Positions 56,693 to 64,000 of a DNA stretch of 64,000 nt are shown here, piece after piece. Each line of letters starts with the position of its first letter. The stretch's first letter is position 1. The stretch is taken from positions 930,001 to 994,000 of the forward strand of contig CAYVWR010000001.1 of assembly GCA_964455525.1 (NCBI GenBank), read 5' to 3'. Both the position numbers and the translations under genes were made by a program. A model generated the notes under the pieces. It had not been told where the DNA came from, ran no database searches, and was given only the letters and a program-made list of their open reading frames with translations. This DNA is from JAFDZV01 sp964455525 (GTDB lineage: Bacteria > Bacteroidota > Ignavibacteria > OLB7).

Positions 56693-57394
56693 ATGCGCTT
56701 CTATCTTGTTCTTCCCCTGGTGGCTCTGGTCACGATCTACTATTCCATAACATCGATCATCATCATGCGCTTCGATAGAAGCGGCAAGCGCTATCATCGC
56801 ATGATGCGGCGGTGGTCGAAGATCCTGCTCTGGCTTTTTGGCATTCGGACCAGCGTCCGTGGCGCCGAGCATATCGACCGGTCGACGAACTATGTCTATC
56901 TACCGAACCATTCCAGCTATCTCGATATCATCGCGCTCGGGGCAACGATACCCGATGACATCCGCTTCATCTTCAAAAAGGAGCTTGCCAAGATCCCCAT
57001 CTTCGGCTGGACGCTCGCGGCAGGCCCCTATATCCTGATCGACCGGGCTGACCCCAGAAACGCGCTGGCGAGCATCGAGGAGGCGGCATCGCAGATTCGG
57101 GATGGGGCATCGGTGGCGGTCTTCCCGGAAGGGACACGCACATCCGATGGCACCCTTGGACCGTTCAAACGGGGGGGGCTTCTGCTTGCAACACGCTCCG
57201 GCGTTCCGATGGTGCCGGTAGCGATCCGCGGCACCTACAAACTTCTCTCGCGCCATGATACAAAGGTGCGCCCCGGCTTGGTCGAGGTAATCATCGGAAC
57301 ACCTATCGCCGGGCGCCAGGAGATGACACGCGCCCAGGAAACCGCGCTGCAAGGAGAGATCCGGCAGCAACTTGAGCAGATGTTAACGCAGTAG
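56693..57394 (+). CDS. plsC: 1-acyl-sn-glycerol-3-phosphate acyltransferase
   Basis: A 233-residue inner-membrane enzyme that acylates lysophosphatidic acid at position 2 to give phosphatidic acid. It has NHSSYLD (H73 to D78), FPEGTRT (144-150) and a hydrophobic N-terminal helix (residues 4-24). The motif spacing fits the PlsC family well. It follows the other acyltransferase, so the two may act on the same membrane lipids. Confidence 0.85.
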   Translation: MRFYLVLPLVALVTIYYSITSIIIMRFDRSGKRYHRMMRRWSKILLWLFGIRTSVRGAEHIDRSTNYVYLPNHSSYLDIIALGATIPDDIRFIFKKELAKIPIFGWTLAAGPYILIDRADPRNALASIEEAASQIRDGASVAVFPEGTRTSDGTLGPFKRGGLLLATRSGVPMVPVAIRGTYKLLSRHDTKVRPGLVEVIIGTPIAGRQEMTRAQETALQGEIRQQLEQMLTQ

Positions 57395-57841
57395 CGTGAC
57401 AAAACCATCGCGGAGCCTACGGGGATCTTGGGGCGATAGGGGGCATACCCGCCCCTATGATGGTCATCATCCGATCACCATGGTGACTGTGAGCACCCAT
57501 GCCGCTCGTTTCCCGGCCGAACCGGACAAGCATGGCGAGCCGAGCGGTTCCCGACAGGCCTGATACCACCATACACATCCGGGCAACGCACGATGCTGCA
57601 CAGGCCACACCCCGGCATAACACTCCCGAGGATATTCGCATATCCGCTGCGGCTCCCTTGCCCTCATCTGCATGCGTCTTTGTTTCTTCGGCCCGCCTAT
57701 GGTAAGTTTGCCGTCTGTTTTCCGAACGGTCGGGCCATTGGCGCCGCAGAAGAATACATCGGCAGCGCATCTGTCCGGCACCATGCCGGGCACTCCGATC
57801 CCGGAATCAAAAACTCCTGACGGACACTAGACAAAGCAGTA
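57395..57841. other. Gap between plsC and nuoJ
   Basis: 447 bases with no supported gene. Possible weak hairpin ATAGGGG/CCCCTAT near 57436-57458. Open frames are shadows. Confidence 0.45.
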
Positions 57842-58351
57842 ATGACAGTCGAACAGGTACTCTTTCTCATCCTCGCTATCATGGCGGTTGTCAGCGCTCT
57901 CAACGTCATCATGCGTAAGAGCCCAATGGCCGCCACGATGTTCCTGGTGATGCATTTCATCTCACTCGGGGGCCTTTATCTTACGCTACAGGCGCAGTTC
58001 ATGGCGATGATTCAGATCCTGGTCTACGCCGGGGCCATCATGGTGCTTGTTGTGTTCGTGATCCTGCTCCTGAATCTCGGCAAGGAGGAATCGCTCAACC
58101 AGAGGATCAAATCCCGGGAATCGCTCGGGGTATCGCTTTCGATCCTTCTCGGTGGCGCCATCATCTACGCCGTTACCCGTGTGTTTCACACGCCGAGCAC
58201 AACCAACGATATCATGGCGCACAACGGCACGATCCAGGCGGTTGGCAAAGCGCTCTTCACAACCTATGTCTTCCCGTTCGAGATGGCCTCGCTGGTTCTG
58301 CTGGCGGCCGCAGTTGGCTCGGTTGTGCTGACCAAGCGCAATCTCCAATGA
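57842..58351 (+). CDS. nuoJ: NADH-quinone oxidoreductase subunit J
   Basis: A 169-residue membrane subunit of respiratory complex I, with about five transmembrane helices (FLILAIMAVVSALNVIMR, FLVMHFISLGGLYLTL and others). The YAGAIMVLVVFVILLLNL block is the well conserved J signature. It forms a pair with nuoK after 40 bases. The other complex I genes (nuoA-I, L-N) are not in the window, so the pair is separated from them. Confidence 0.9.
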   Translation: MTVEQVLFLILAIMAVVSALNVIMRKSPMAATMFLVMHFISLGGLYLTLQAQFMAMIQILVYAGAIMVLVVFVILLLNLGKEESLNQRIKSRESLGVSLSILLGGAIIYAVTRVFHTPSTTNDIMAHNGTIQAVGKALFTTYVFPFEMASLVLLAAAVGSVVLTKRNLQ

Positions 58352-58391
58352 GTCATGGCGCAACAGTAACTCTCACTTTGCAGAAGAGATC

Positions 58392-58700
58392 ATGCTTTCG
58401 CTTCCCATAGAGTATTACCTGGTGCTGAGCGCCATCATCTTCCTGATCGGGACGATCGGCGTGCTTACGCGCCGCAATGCGATCATCATCTTTATGTGCA
58501 TCGAGTTGATGCTCAACTCGGTGAACCTGACGCTTGTTGCCTTCAGCCAGTATTTCGGCAATATGGCCGGGCAGATCCTGGTGCTTCTGGTAATGGTGGT
58601 GGCAGCGGCCGAGGCGGCGGTTGGCCTGGCGATCGTGCTCGCCCTGTTCCGCAACAAGCAGACCGTCTATCTGGACGAGATCAACCTCCTCAAGTGGTAA
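58392..58700 (+). CDS. nuoK: NADH-quinone oxidoreductase subunit K
   Basis: A 102-residue membrane subunit with three transmembrane helices. The family marks are IGVLTRRNAIIIFMCIELML (the conserved Glu of the MCIELM motif lies in helix 2) and AAAEAAVGLAIVLALFR (a second conserved Glu). Both Glu residues are intact. The length is standard. It is followed after 67 bases by a flippase-like membrane gene rather than nuoL. Confidence 0.93.
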   Translation: MLSLPIEYYLVLSAIIFLIGTIGVLTRRNAIIIFMCIELMLNSVNLTLVAFSQYFGNMAGQILVLLVMVVAAAEAAVGLAIVLALFRNKQTVYLDEINLLKW

Positions 58701-58767
58701 TCGGAACCGAAGAAACAACGATATCGTTCGCTTCCGGTTCTTTTTCTCCCTTCTACGGAACTGGCCG

Positions 58768-59907
58768 ATGAGCATACACCCTCCTCCGGCCTCTGAGGGG
58801 CCTCGGCCACCGGCACACCCGGCCGCCGCACCAGGCCGGGCACGCTGGATCATACGAGCTGCCCTCATCCTTGCCGTACTTGGTCTGTCGCTCTGGTACG
58901 TTGCCGACAACATCGATTGGGACGGGTTGCAACAATCGATTCTCTCGGTGAACCCGCTCTGGGTGGTCTGTGGCATCCTCTCCACGCTGTGCGCACATAT
59001 TGCACGAGCACAACGCTGGCGGCTGCTTATACCGAATGGCTCCTCGATCTCGCTGCTGAACTCCTTCTCGGCCACGATGATCGGGTATATGATGAACAAC
59101 CTGATCCCACGGAGCGGCGAGCTGGTGCGTCCGTACACGCTCGCCCGGCGGGAGAAGAGGCCCGCGACGGCCCTTCTGGCAACGATCCTTGTGGAGCGTG
59201 TGCTCGATGGCCTTACCCTCGCCTGCATCTTTGTCCTGCTTCTGTTCATTGAGAGCAGGCGGCTCGACCAGATCTTTACCGGCTATTCTTCCTCCGACAT
59301 CGTCACCGCCCTCTTTATTCCCATTGTGGCCGTGGTGATAGCAATGGCCGTGGTGCTGAAGACATCGTTCGGCGAGAAGATAGCCACATGGATGGAAGGA
59401 TGGCTCCCGGAGAAATTCCGTGGGCGTCTGGGGCGTATCCTGCACGATTTCCGCACCGGCATCGGCTTCGGCGGGCCGGGCCGTATCGCACAGATCATCC
59501 TCTGGACCTGCACGATCTGGCTTGGATACGTCCTTTCGGTCTATTGCGGCATTCATGCCTTCGGGTTCGACATCACCTATGGCCTTGGCATAGGCGATGC
59601 ACTGGTAGTACTGGCGATCACAGCCATAGGGATCACAATTGCCCCGACCCCGGGCGCATTCGGAGTCTATCATACCTTCTGCAAGGCAGCCATGGTAACG
59701 CTCTTCGGCGTGCCGCCGGAAGCCGCTGTAGCGTTTGCACTGGTCACCCATGCCGCCCAATATCTGGCGGTGATGCTGGTCGCCCCGTTTTTTCTGCTCC
59801 GGGAGAACCTCTCTCTACGCGAAATATCCCGCCCAAGCGTCGATACCGTCTCGGAAGCGGACATCCCCCAGGTCCAGTTTCAGCCGAACTCCCCGGAAAA
59901 GCATTAA
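58768..59907 (+). CDS. Flippase-like membrane protein (lysylphosphatidylglycerol synthase TM family)
   Basis: A 379-residue integral membrane protein. ATG 58768 was chosen because the longer frame starting at 58621 overlaps nuoK and has shadow-like composition. It has about eight hydrophobic segments. Residues VNPLWVVCGILSTL, MIGYMMNNLIPRSGELVRPY and ITIAPTPGAFGVYH carry the marks of the LPG_synthase_TM (UPF0104) family. Members include AglD and MprF membrane domains and likely flip lipid-linked molecules. It lies before a BY-kinase, so lipid-linked glycan transport is plausible. Confidence 0.85.
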   Translation: MSIHPPPASEGPRPPAHPAAAPGRARWIIRAALILAVLGLSLWYVADNIDWDGLQQSILSVNPLWVVCGILSTLCAHIARAQRWRLLIPNGSSISLLNSFSATMIGYMMNNLIPRSGELVRPYTLARREKRPATALLATILVERVLDGLTLACIFVLLLFIESRRLDQIFTGYSSSDIVTALFIPIVAVVIAMAVVLKTSFGEKIATWMEGWLPEKFRGRLGRILHDFRTGIGFGGPGRIAQIILWTCTIWLGYVLSVYCGIHAFGFDITYGLGIGDALVVLAITAIGITIAPTPGAFGVYHTFCKAAMVTLFGVPPEAAVAFALVTHAAQYLAVMLVAPFFLLRENLSLREISRPSVDTVSEADIPQVQFQPNSPEKH

Positions 59908-59993
59908 GCCTTTTTTGGTTGTCGGTCCCCCGCCCCCTGAATATATTGGTTGTCACGGTTCTATGTGTGTGTATACGACAGGAATGAGGCTTG

Positions 59994-62555
59994 ATGAAGA
60001 CTCCTACGAATGATTCATGGTCGGACTCCGACAACCATGACCATACCAATGGCAATGGACGAGGAAACGGCAATGGCGATCACTCCCATGACAATGGATA
60101 TGAGAGCAGATCGCTTGCTCGCCGCTCTCAGCCCTATGCCCCGATCCGCCGTCAGGCATATGGCACGGAGCTAGGGCATCTCCCGATTGGGCTTATGGAC
60201 CAGCAGGAAAAGCGCCGGTTCAGCTTTGGTGATTACCTCGGCCTCATCTGGCGCGGCAAATGGATCATTCTGGCCTGTATTGCGCTTGTTGGCCTCCTTG
60301 CCGCCTATCGAACGTTCTCGCAGCCCTACGTCTACCAGTCGTCGCTCCAGATCATCATCAACGAGCGCGATGCAAGCATGTCGCCTCTGTTTGCCGGAAG
60401 CGAACGGTTCTTCTGGCAGCCACCGGAGCGCATTCTGAAGAAGGAACTACAGATCCTCACCTCGCAGCCGATCATACAGCAGACGGCCGAGGCGCTTATC
60501 GCGCGCCGCTATATCGATACGCTGACACGTGATTCGGTGATACCGGTTGTGGCCGCAGCAGAAAAGGCCACCCGCTTGAAGGCCACGCCAGTGGACTCCG
60601 AGGCCGTGCTGCATGCGGTTGCCAGCAGCGTGCGAAAGCTTACGACCTTCAAGCCCTCGAAGGACGCCGATATCATCCAGATCATTACCAGTGCGGGCGA
60701 TCCTGATGAGGCGGCGGTTATCACAAATATCTACGCACAGGTATACGAGCAGGACAACCAGCAGCAGAACCGCTCGAAGGCCAAGGCGGTAAAGGATTTC
60801 CTGGCAGCCAAGCTGGAGACCACACGCGACTCGCTCGGCAAGCAGGAGATCCTGCTGAAGAATTATCGCGAGGGGGAGGGAATCGTGGGGCTTGACGATC
60901 AGGCACGCGAGCTTCTCTCCAGCGGCTCCAAGCTGGATGCCGATGCCTCGGAGACCCAGATCGAGATGCAGGCGATCGCCAGAAAGCTCCAGGAATCAAA
61001 ACGCCAGCTTCGCGATCGCGATGCAACCCTTTCGCAGGAAGTAGCGTCCACGATGCCGGAGTATATCACGGCGATGACGCAGCAGATAGCACAACTGGAA
61101 GTGCAGCGCCAGGTGATTATCGCAAACAACCCACGGCGCGCCAGCGAGGTATGGTACAATCAGCAGCTTAAGGCGCTCGACGACCGTATCGGCAGCCTGC
61201 GCAACAAGCTTGAGACGGAGGTGGAGAAGTATAAAAACTCCAATCTCGGCGCGATGTCCAACACAAACGACGAAGGAAAGACCGGCACCGCGGCGCTTGG
61301 CTTTCTTCGCCGTCAGATCTTCGACGACGAGATACTGCTCCAGACGCTTCAGGCACGTCTTGGAGCCATTGGCGCAAAGAAGGGGGAGATAGCCGCAAAG
61401 CTCACCAACGTTCCATCGCAGGAGCTTGTGATGCAGCGCTTGGAGCGCGATCGCTTTGCGCTTGAGAAGATCTATATGCAGATCATCGAGGAGTATAACC
61501 GGAAGGTTCTGGAAGAACAATCGGTGTTCTCGAATGTCAGGGTGCTGGAGGCTGCGCAGTCCAACGACGCACCGATCAGCCCGGACCGTCTGGCCGATAT
61601 CATTACGGGGACGATAGCGGGTTTGGGCATCGGCATCGGCATCGTGCTGCTGCTGGCGTTCATCGATACAACGATCCATTCGCCGGAGGATCTGGAGAAA
61701 AACGGTTTTGTGATGCTGACGGCAATCCCGGCGATCCGCGAAGAGCAGATCAGCATGGTTCGCGAGGATATCACCCTCACCGGCAAGATATCCTCTCATC
61801 TGATCACCCAGGCCGACCCGAAATCTCCGGTGGCAGAGGCCTATCGCTCGTTACGAACCGGCATCCAGTTCGCCTCTCTGGAGGAGCACTCGCGTGTGCT
61901 TCTTGTGACAAGCTCGACGCCGCAGGAAGGGAAGTCGACCACATCGACCAATACCGCGATCGTTTTTGCACAGAGCGGCTCGAAGACATTGCTGATCGAC
62001 TGCGACCTGCGCCGCCCGATCATCCACTCGGTGTTCGGACTCTCCAAGGAGCCGGGGCTGGTGAACTGTCTGATTGGAAGCGTACGCCCGGATGAGGCGA
62101 TCTACTCCACACTGATCCCAAATCTGGATGTGCTCCCTTCCGGGTCGATCCCGCCGAACCCATCGGAGCTTCTCGGCTCGCGCCGTATGCGCGACCTGCT
62201 GGATGAGCTGCGCGAGCGCTACGATACCATTGTGATAGATTCCCCTCCGACTGCGGCGGTGACCGATGCGATCATACTCTCAACGCTCGCCGATCTCACG
62301 ATCGTGGTGGTACGCGCACATAAGACAAAACTGGAGTTCCTGCAAAAGACCCGTGAGGAGCTTGAGAGGGTCTTTGTCTCCCCGCTCGGCATCGTGCTGA
62401 ACGACTTCGATGTAACGCAGAGCTATGGCTCGGCGTACAAGTATTATCGGTATTACAAGTATTATGGATATTACGGCCCATCGCAGGAGGGATCGAAGCG
62501 GAAACAGCGCCGCGCAAAAGCGGCGCTCAACGATGCCCCCCGGAACAACGCCTGA
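59994..62555 (+). CDS. Wzc-type polysaccharide co-polymerase and BY-kinase
   Basis: An 853-residue bacterial tyrosine kinase. An N-terminal His/Asn/Gly-rich tail (about 1-45) precedes a Wzz domain with the first membrane helix near 92-105. A large periplasmic coiled coil (about 260-520) leads to the second membrane helix near 535-558. The cytosolic BY-kinase has Walker A STPQEGKST (about 641-649), Walker A' LLIDCDLRR and Walker B IVIDSPP. The C-terminal tyrosine cluster YGSAYKYYRYYKYYGYYG has ten Tyr. It autophosphorylates and controls polysaccharide chain length and export. ATG 59994 has GAGG 7 bases upstream; the TTG at 59991 is an alternative start. No glycosyltransferase or Wza-type outer-membrane gene is in the window. 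Confidence 0.9.
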   Translation: MKTPTNDSWSDSDNHDHTNGNGRGNGNGDHSHDNGYESRSLARRSQPYAPIRRQAYGTELGHLPIGLMDQQEKRRFSFGDYLGLIWRGKWIILACIALVGLLAAYRTFSQPYVYQSSLQIIINERDASMSPLFAGSERFFWQPPERILKKELQILTSQPIIQQTAEALIARRYIDTLTRDSVIPVVAAAEKATRLKATPVDSEAVLHAVASSVRKLTTFKPSKDADIIQIITSAGDPDEAAVITNIYAQVYEQDNQQQNRSKAKAVKDFLAAKLETTRDSLGKQEILLKNYREGEGIVGLDDQARELLSSGSKLDADASETQIEMQAIARKLQESKRQLRDRDATLSQEVASTMPEYITAMTQQIAQLEVQRQVIIANNPRRASEVWYNQQLKALDDRIGSLRNKLETEVEKYKNSNLGAMSNTNDEGKTGTAALGFLRRQIFDDEILLQTLQARLGAIGAKKGEIAAKLTNVPSQELVMQRLERDRFALEKIYMQIIEEYNRKVLEEQSVFSNVRVLEAAQSNDAPISPDRLADIITGTIAGLGIGIGIVLLLAFIDTTIHSPEDLEKNGFVMLTAIPAIREEQISMVREDITLTGKISSHLITQADPKSPVAEAYRSLRTGIQFASLEEHSRVLLVTSSTPQEGKSTTSTNTAIVFAQSGSKTLLIDCDLRRPIIHSVFGLSKEPGLVNCLIGSVRPDEAIYSTLIPNLDVLPSGSIPPNPSELLGSRRMRDLLDELRERYDTIVIDSPPTAAVTDAIILSTLADLTIVVVRAHKTKLEFLQKTREELERVFVSPLGIVLNDFDVTQSYGSAYKYYRYYKYYGYYGPSQEGSKRKQRRAKAALNDAPRNNA

Positions 62556-62966
62556 GGCCTTGGCGCCCGCTCGTGATACTGATGGCGTGTTACAATTAAG
62601 GGTACGAGAATTTGTATTGCGCGCAGGCGGCATCGGAACTATTGTTGCGGCGTAGTTCCGGCCGCCACTCCTTCCGAAGCACAGGCCGCACGCCGAATAA
62701 TGTCGAGAAGTATCAACGTATTGCACTAGGAGAGGGGTTTCTATCGCTCAATATATACTACTGCTGTTCGACTGTTGCTGCACAAACCAACCGGGCACAG
62801 CGCTTGCCAAGCCCGCCCCATATATCCTCGGGCATTGAAGCAAGGCCGAGGGTGTATGTTTGTGCAGAAACGATCGTAGAGATCGACGTTCAATCTCTGC
62901 GATCAAAATCATCACGCAGGTCTTCGGTGTAAACCGTTCTTCCCACTTTCGAGATTCGTTACAGTC
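62556..62966. other. Gap between BY-kinase and sprA
   Basis: 411 bases without a supported gene. An open frame at 62612-62932 has shadow-like composition. The sprA promoter should lie here. Confidence 0.5.
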
Positions 62967-64000
62967 TTGAGCGATAGATATAAACGTCCCATCGCGCCGT
63001 TTTTTTGCGGCCTATGTCTGGTAACGCTTCTCCTGGCGACTCCGCCGGGGGCATCGGCACAGATCGACACATCGGAGATCGGGCGCATCCCGACCGGGAC
63101 CACGCCGCGCACCCCGTTCTCCCCGCTGAGCGATCCGTTCCCTTTTGACACATACCGGCATATTGTCGAGTTCGATAGCGTGACCAATCAGGTGCATGTC
63201 TACGAGCGAATTCTTGGCCAGCCGATCGGCCAGCCGCAGACGTTGACGCTGGAGGAGTTCATCGCACAGCGCCAGCGCGCTCAGGAGCGCGCCATGTGGG
63301 AGAATCGTTCGACGACCTACAAGCTGGGAGACGCGCCGGCCGTTGAGAAATCCGATCTGGAGAAGATCCTGGGCGAGGGGGGGGAGTTCAAGATCCCGAT
63401 CCCCCAGAACCCGATCTTCTCGATCTTTGGCGCCCCCACCGTTAGCATCAATGTGAATGCCGCCGTGAACGTCTCGGCCGGATGGCAGTGGGATAACAAC
63501 AATCTCACCTCCATCAGCTCGCTCGGCTCCACACAGTCCGCGCCGTTTTTCAACCAGAATATCACGGTGTCGGCATCCGGCAAGATCGGCGACAAGCTGA
63601 AGCTGAGCGCCGACTTCGATAACGGCCGCTCCTTCGATTTCGACAATCAGCTCAAGATCGCCTTCGGCGGCGGCCCCGGCTCCGACGATGATATCATCCA
63701 GACGGTGGAAGCGGGCAACGTGCAGTTGCAATCCCCCAGCACCCTGATCGGCGGCAGCCAGGCACTCTTCGGCGTAAAATCGAGCTTCAAGTTCGGACCG
63801 CTCTTTCTTACGACCATCGCTTCGCAGAAGCGTGGCGAGCGCAAGACCGTCTCGGTCTCCGGCGGCTCCGTCAAGTCGCAGATCTCCATCAAGCCGTACG
63901 AATACGCGCAGAACCACTTCTTCCTCGATACCGCCTACAAGCGGTTCTACGACATCTATTTCTCCAGCACCCCGCCGGCAGCCACGCTTGAAATGAAGCC
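62967..64000 (+). CDS. sprA: SprA-type T9SS translocon protein, partial (N-terminal 344 residues)
   Basis: The frame is open from 62880 to the right edge, with no in-frame ATG before 63295. A TTG at 62967 gives a proper signal peptide: a hydrophobic core (FFCGLCLVTLLLATPPG) with cleavage after GASA-Q. The mature part starts IDTSEIGR and contains the SprA block NITVSASGKIGDKLKLSAD, then FDNQLKIAFGGG and VEAGNVQLQSPSTLIGGSQA. These match the N-terminal part of SprA/SprA-like proteins of Bacteroidota, which form the 36-strand outer-membrane pore of the type IX system. The three T9SS-tagged enzymes in this window are its probable cargo. The gene is cut by the window end. Confidence 0.9.
   Translation, partial: MSDRYKRPIAPFFCGLCLVTLLLATPPGASAQIDTSEIGRIPTGTTPRTPFSPLSDPFPFDTYRHIVEFDSVTNQVHVYERILGQPIGQPQTLTLEEFIAQRQRAQERAMWENRSTTYKLGDAPAVEKSDLEKILGEGGEFKIPIPQNPIFSIFGAPTVSINVNAAVNVSAGWQWDNNNLTSISSLGSTQSAPFFNQNITVSASGKIGDKLKLSADFDNGRSFDFDNQLKIAFGGGPGSDDDIIQTVEAGNVQLQSPSTLIGGSQALFGVKSSFKFGPLFLTTIASQKRGERKTVSVSGGSVKSQISIKPYEYAQNHFFLDTAYKRFYDIYFSSTPPAATLEMK

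Overview
The window looks like a chromosomal segment from a Gram-negative bacterium of the Bacteroidota/Chlorobiota/Ignavibacteriota (FCB) group. My best guess is a Kapabacteria-like lineage, but that is inference; there is no rRNA gene to confirm it. The supporting signs are the start of a SprA-type type IX secretion (T9SS) translocon gene at the right edge, three secreted proteins with C-terminal sorting domains of the T9SS type, two OMP_b-brl_3-type TonB-dependent receptors, and a heme cluster using the glutamate (C5) entry gene hemL. No tRNA, rRNA or CRISPR array was recognised.

Region 1 to about 6.5 kb is visibly AT-richer than the rest and reads as accessory or mobile DNA. It has a retropepsin-like fragment at the left edge, small unknown proteins, a Cas2/SinR-like small protein, an HNH endonuclease, a protein with a HEPN-type RX4H motif, a secreted unknown protein, an XRE-type regulator and an IS1595-type transposase with an unusual C-terminal extension. 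It ends at a strong hairpin terminator (6704-6737).

Region 7.0-16.8 kb (minus strand) holds two giant genes: a 1,951-residue RHS/YD-repeat protein with a 276-residue tail of unknown type, preceded by a 1,230-residue protein with four tandem Ig-like repeats of about 153 residues. Neither has a visible Sec signal or T9SS domain. I consider this pair the best candidate for an undescribed surface or toxin-delivery system.

Region 17-32 kb: a long two-part ThyX-family protein, an outer-membrane barrel protein, two tandem 831-residue TonB-dependent receptors, a membrane-anchored helical (HEAT-like) protein, a SWIM zinc-finger protein and a lectin-OmpA fusion.

Region 32-47 kb: three T9SS-type exported enzymes (a multidomain HEITH-motif protein, a beta-lactamase-fold serine hydrolase and an M12B-like metalloprotease), a four-PAS hybrid histidine kinase with REC-REC-Hpt, and a metallophosphoesterase.

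Region 47-55 kb: a stand-alone SF2 helicase, an orphan RiPP (lasso-like) precursor with its own terminator, and a minus-strand heme cluster hemH-hemG-hemB-hemL.

Region 55-64 kb (plus strand): two acyltransferases, a detached nuoJ-nuoK pair, a flippase-like membrane protein, a Wzc-type BY-kinase for polysaccharide export, and the first 1,034 bases of sprA starting at a TTG codon. Together the housekeeping part describes a cell-envelope-rich locus (polysaccharide, phospholipid, T9SS and outer-membrane receptors) next to heme and respiratory genes.
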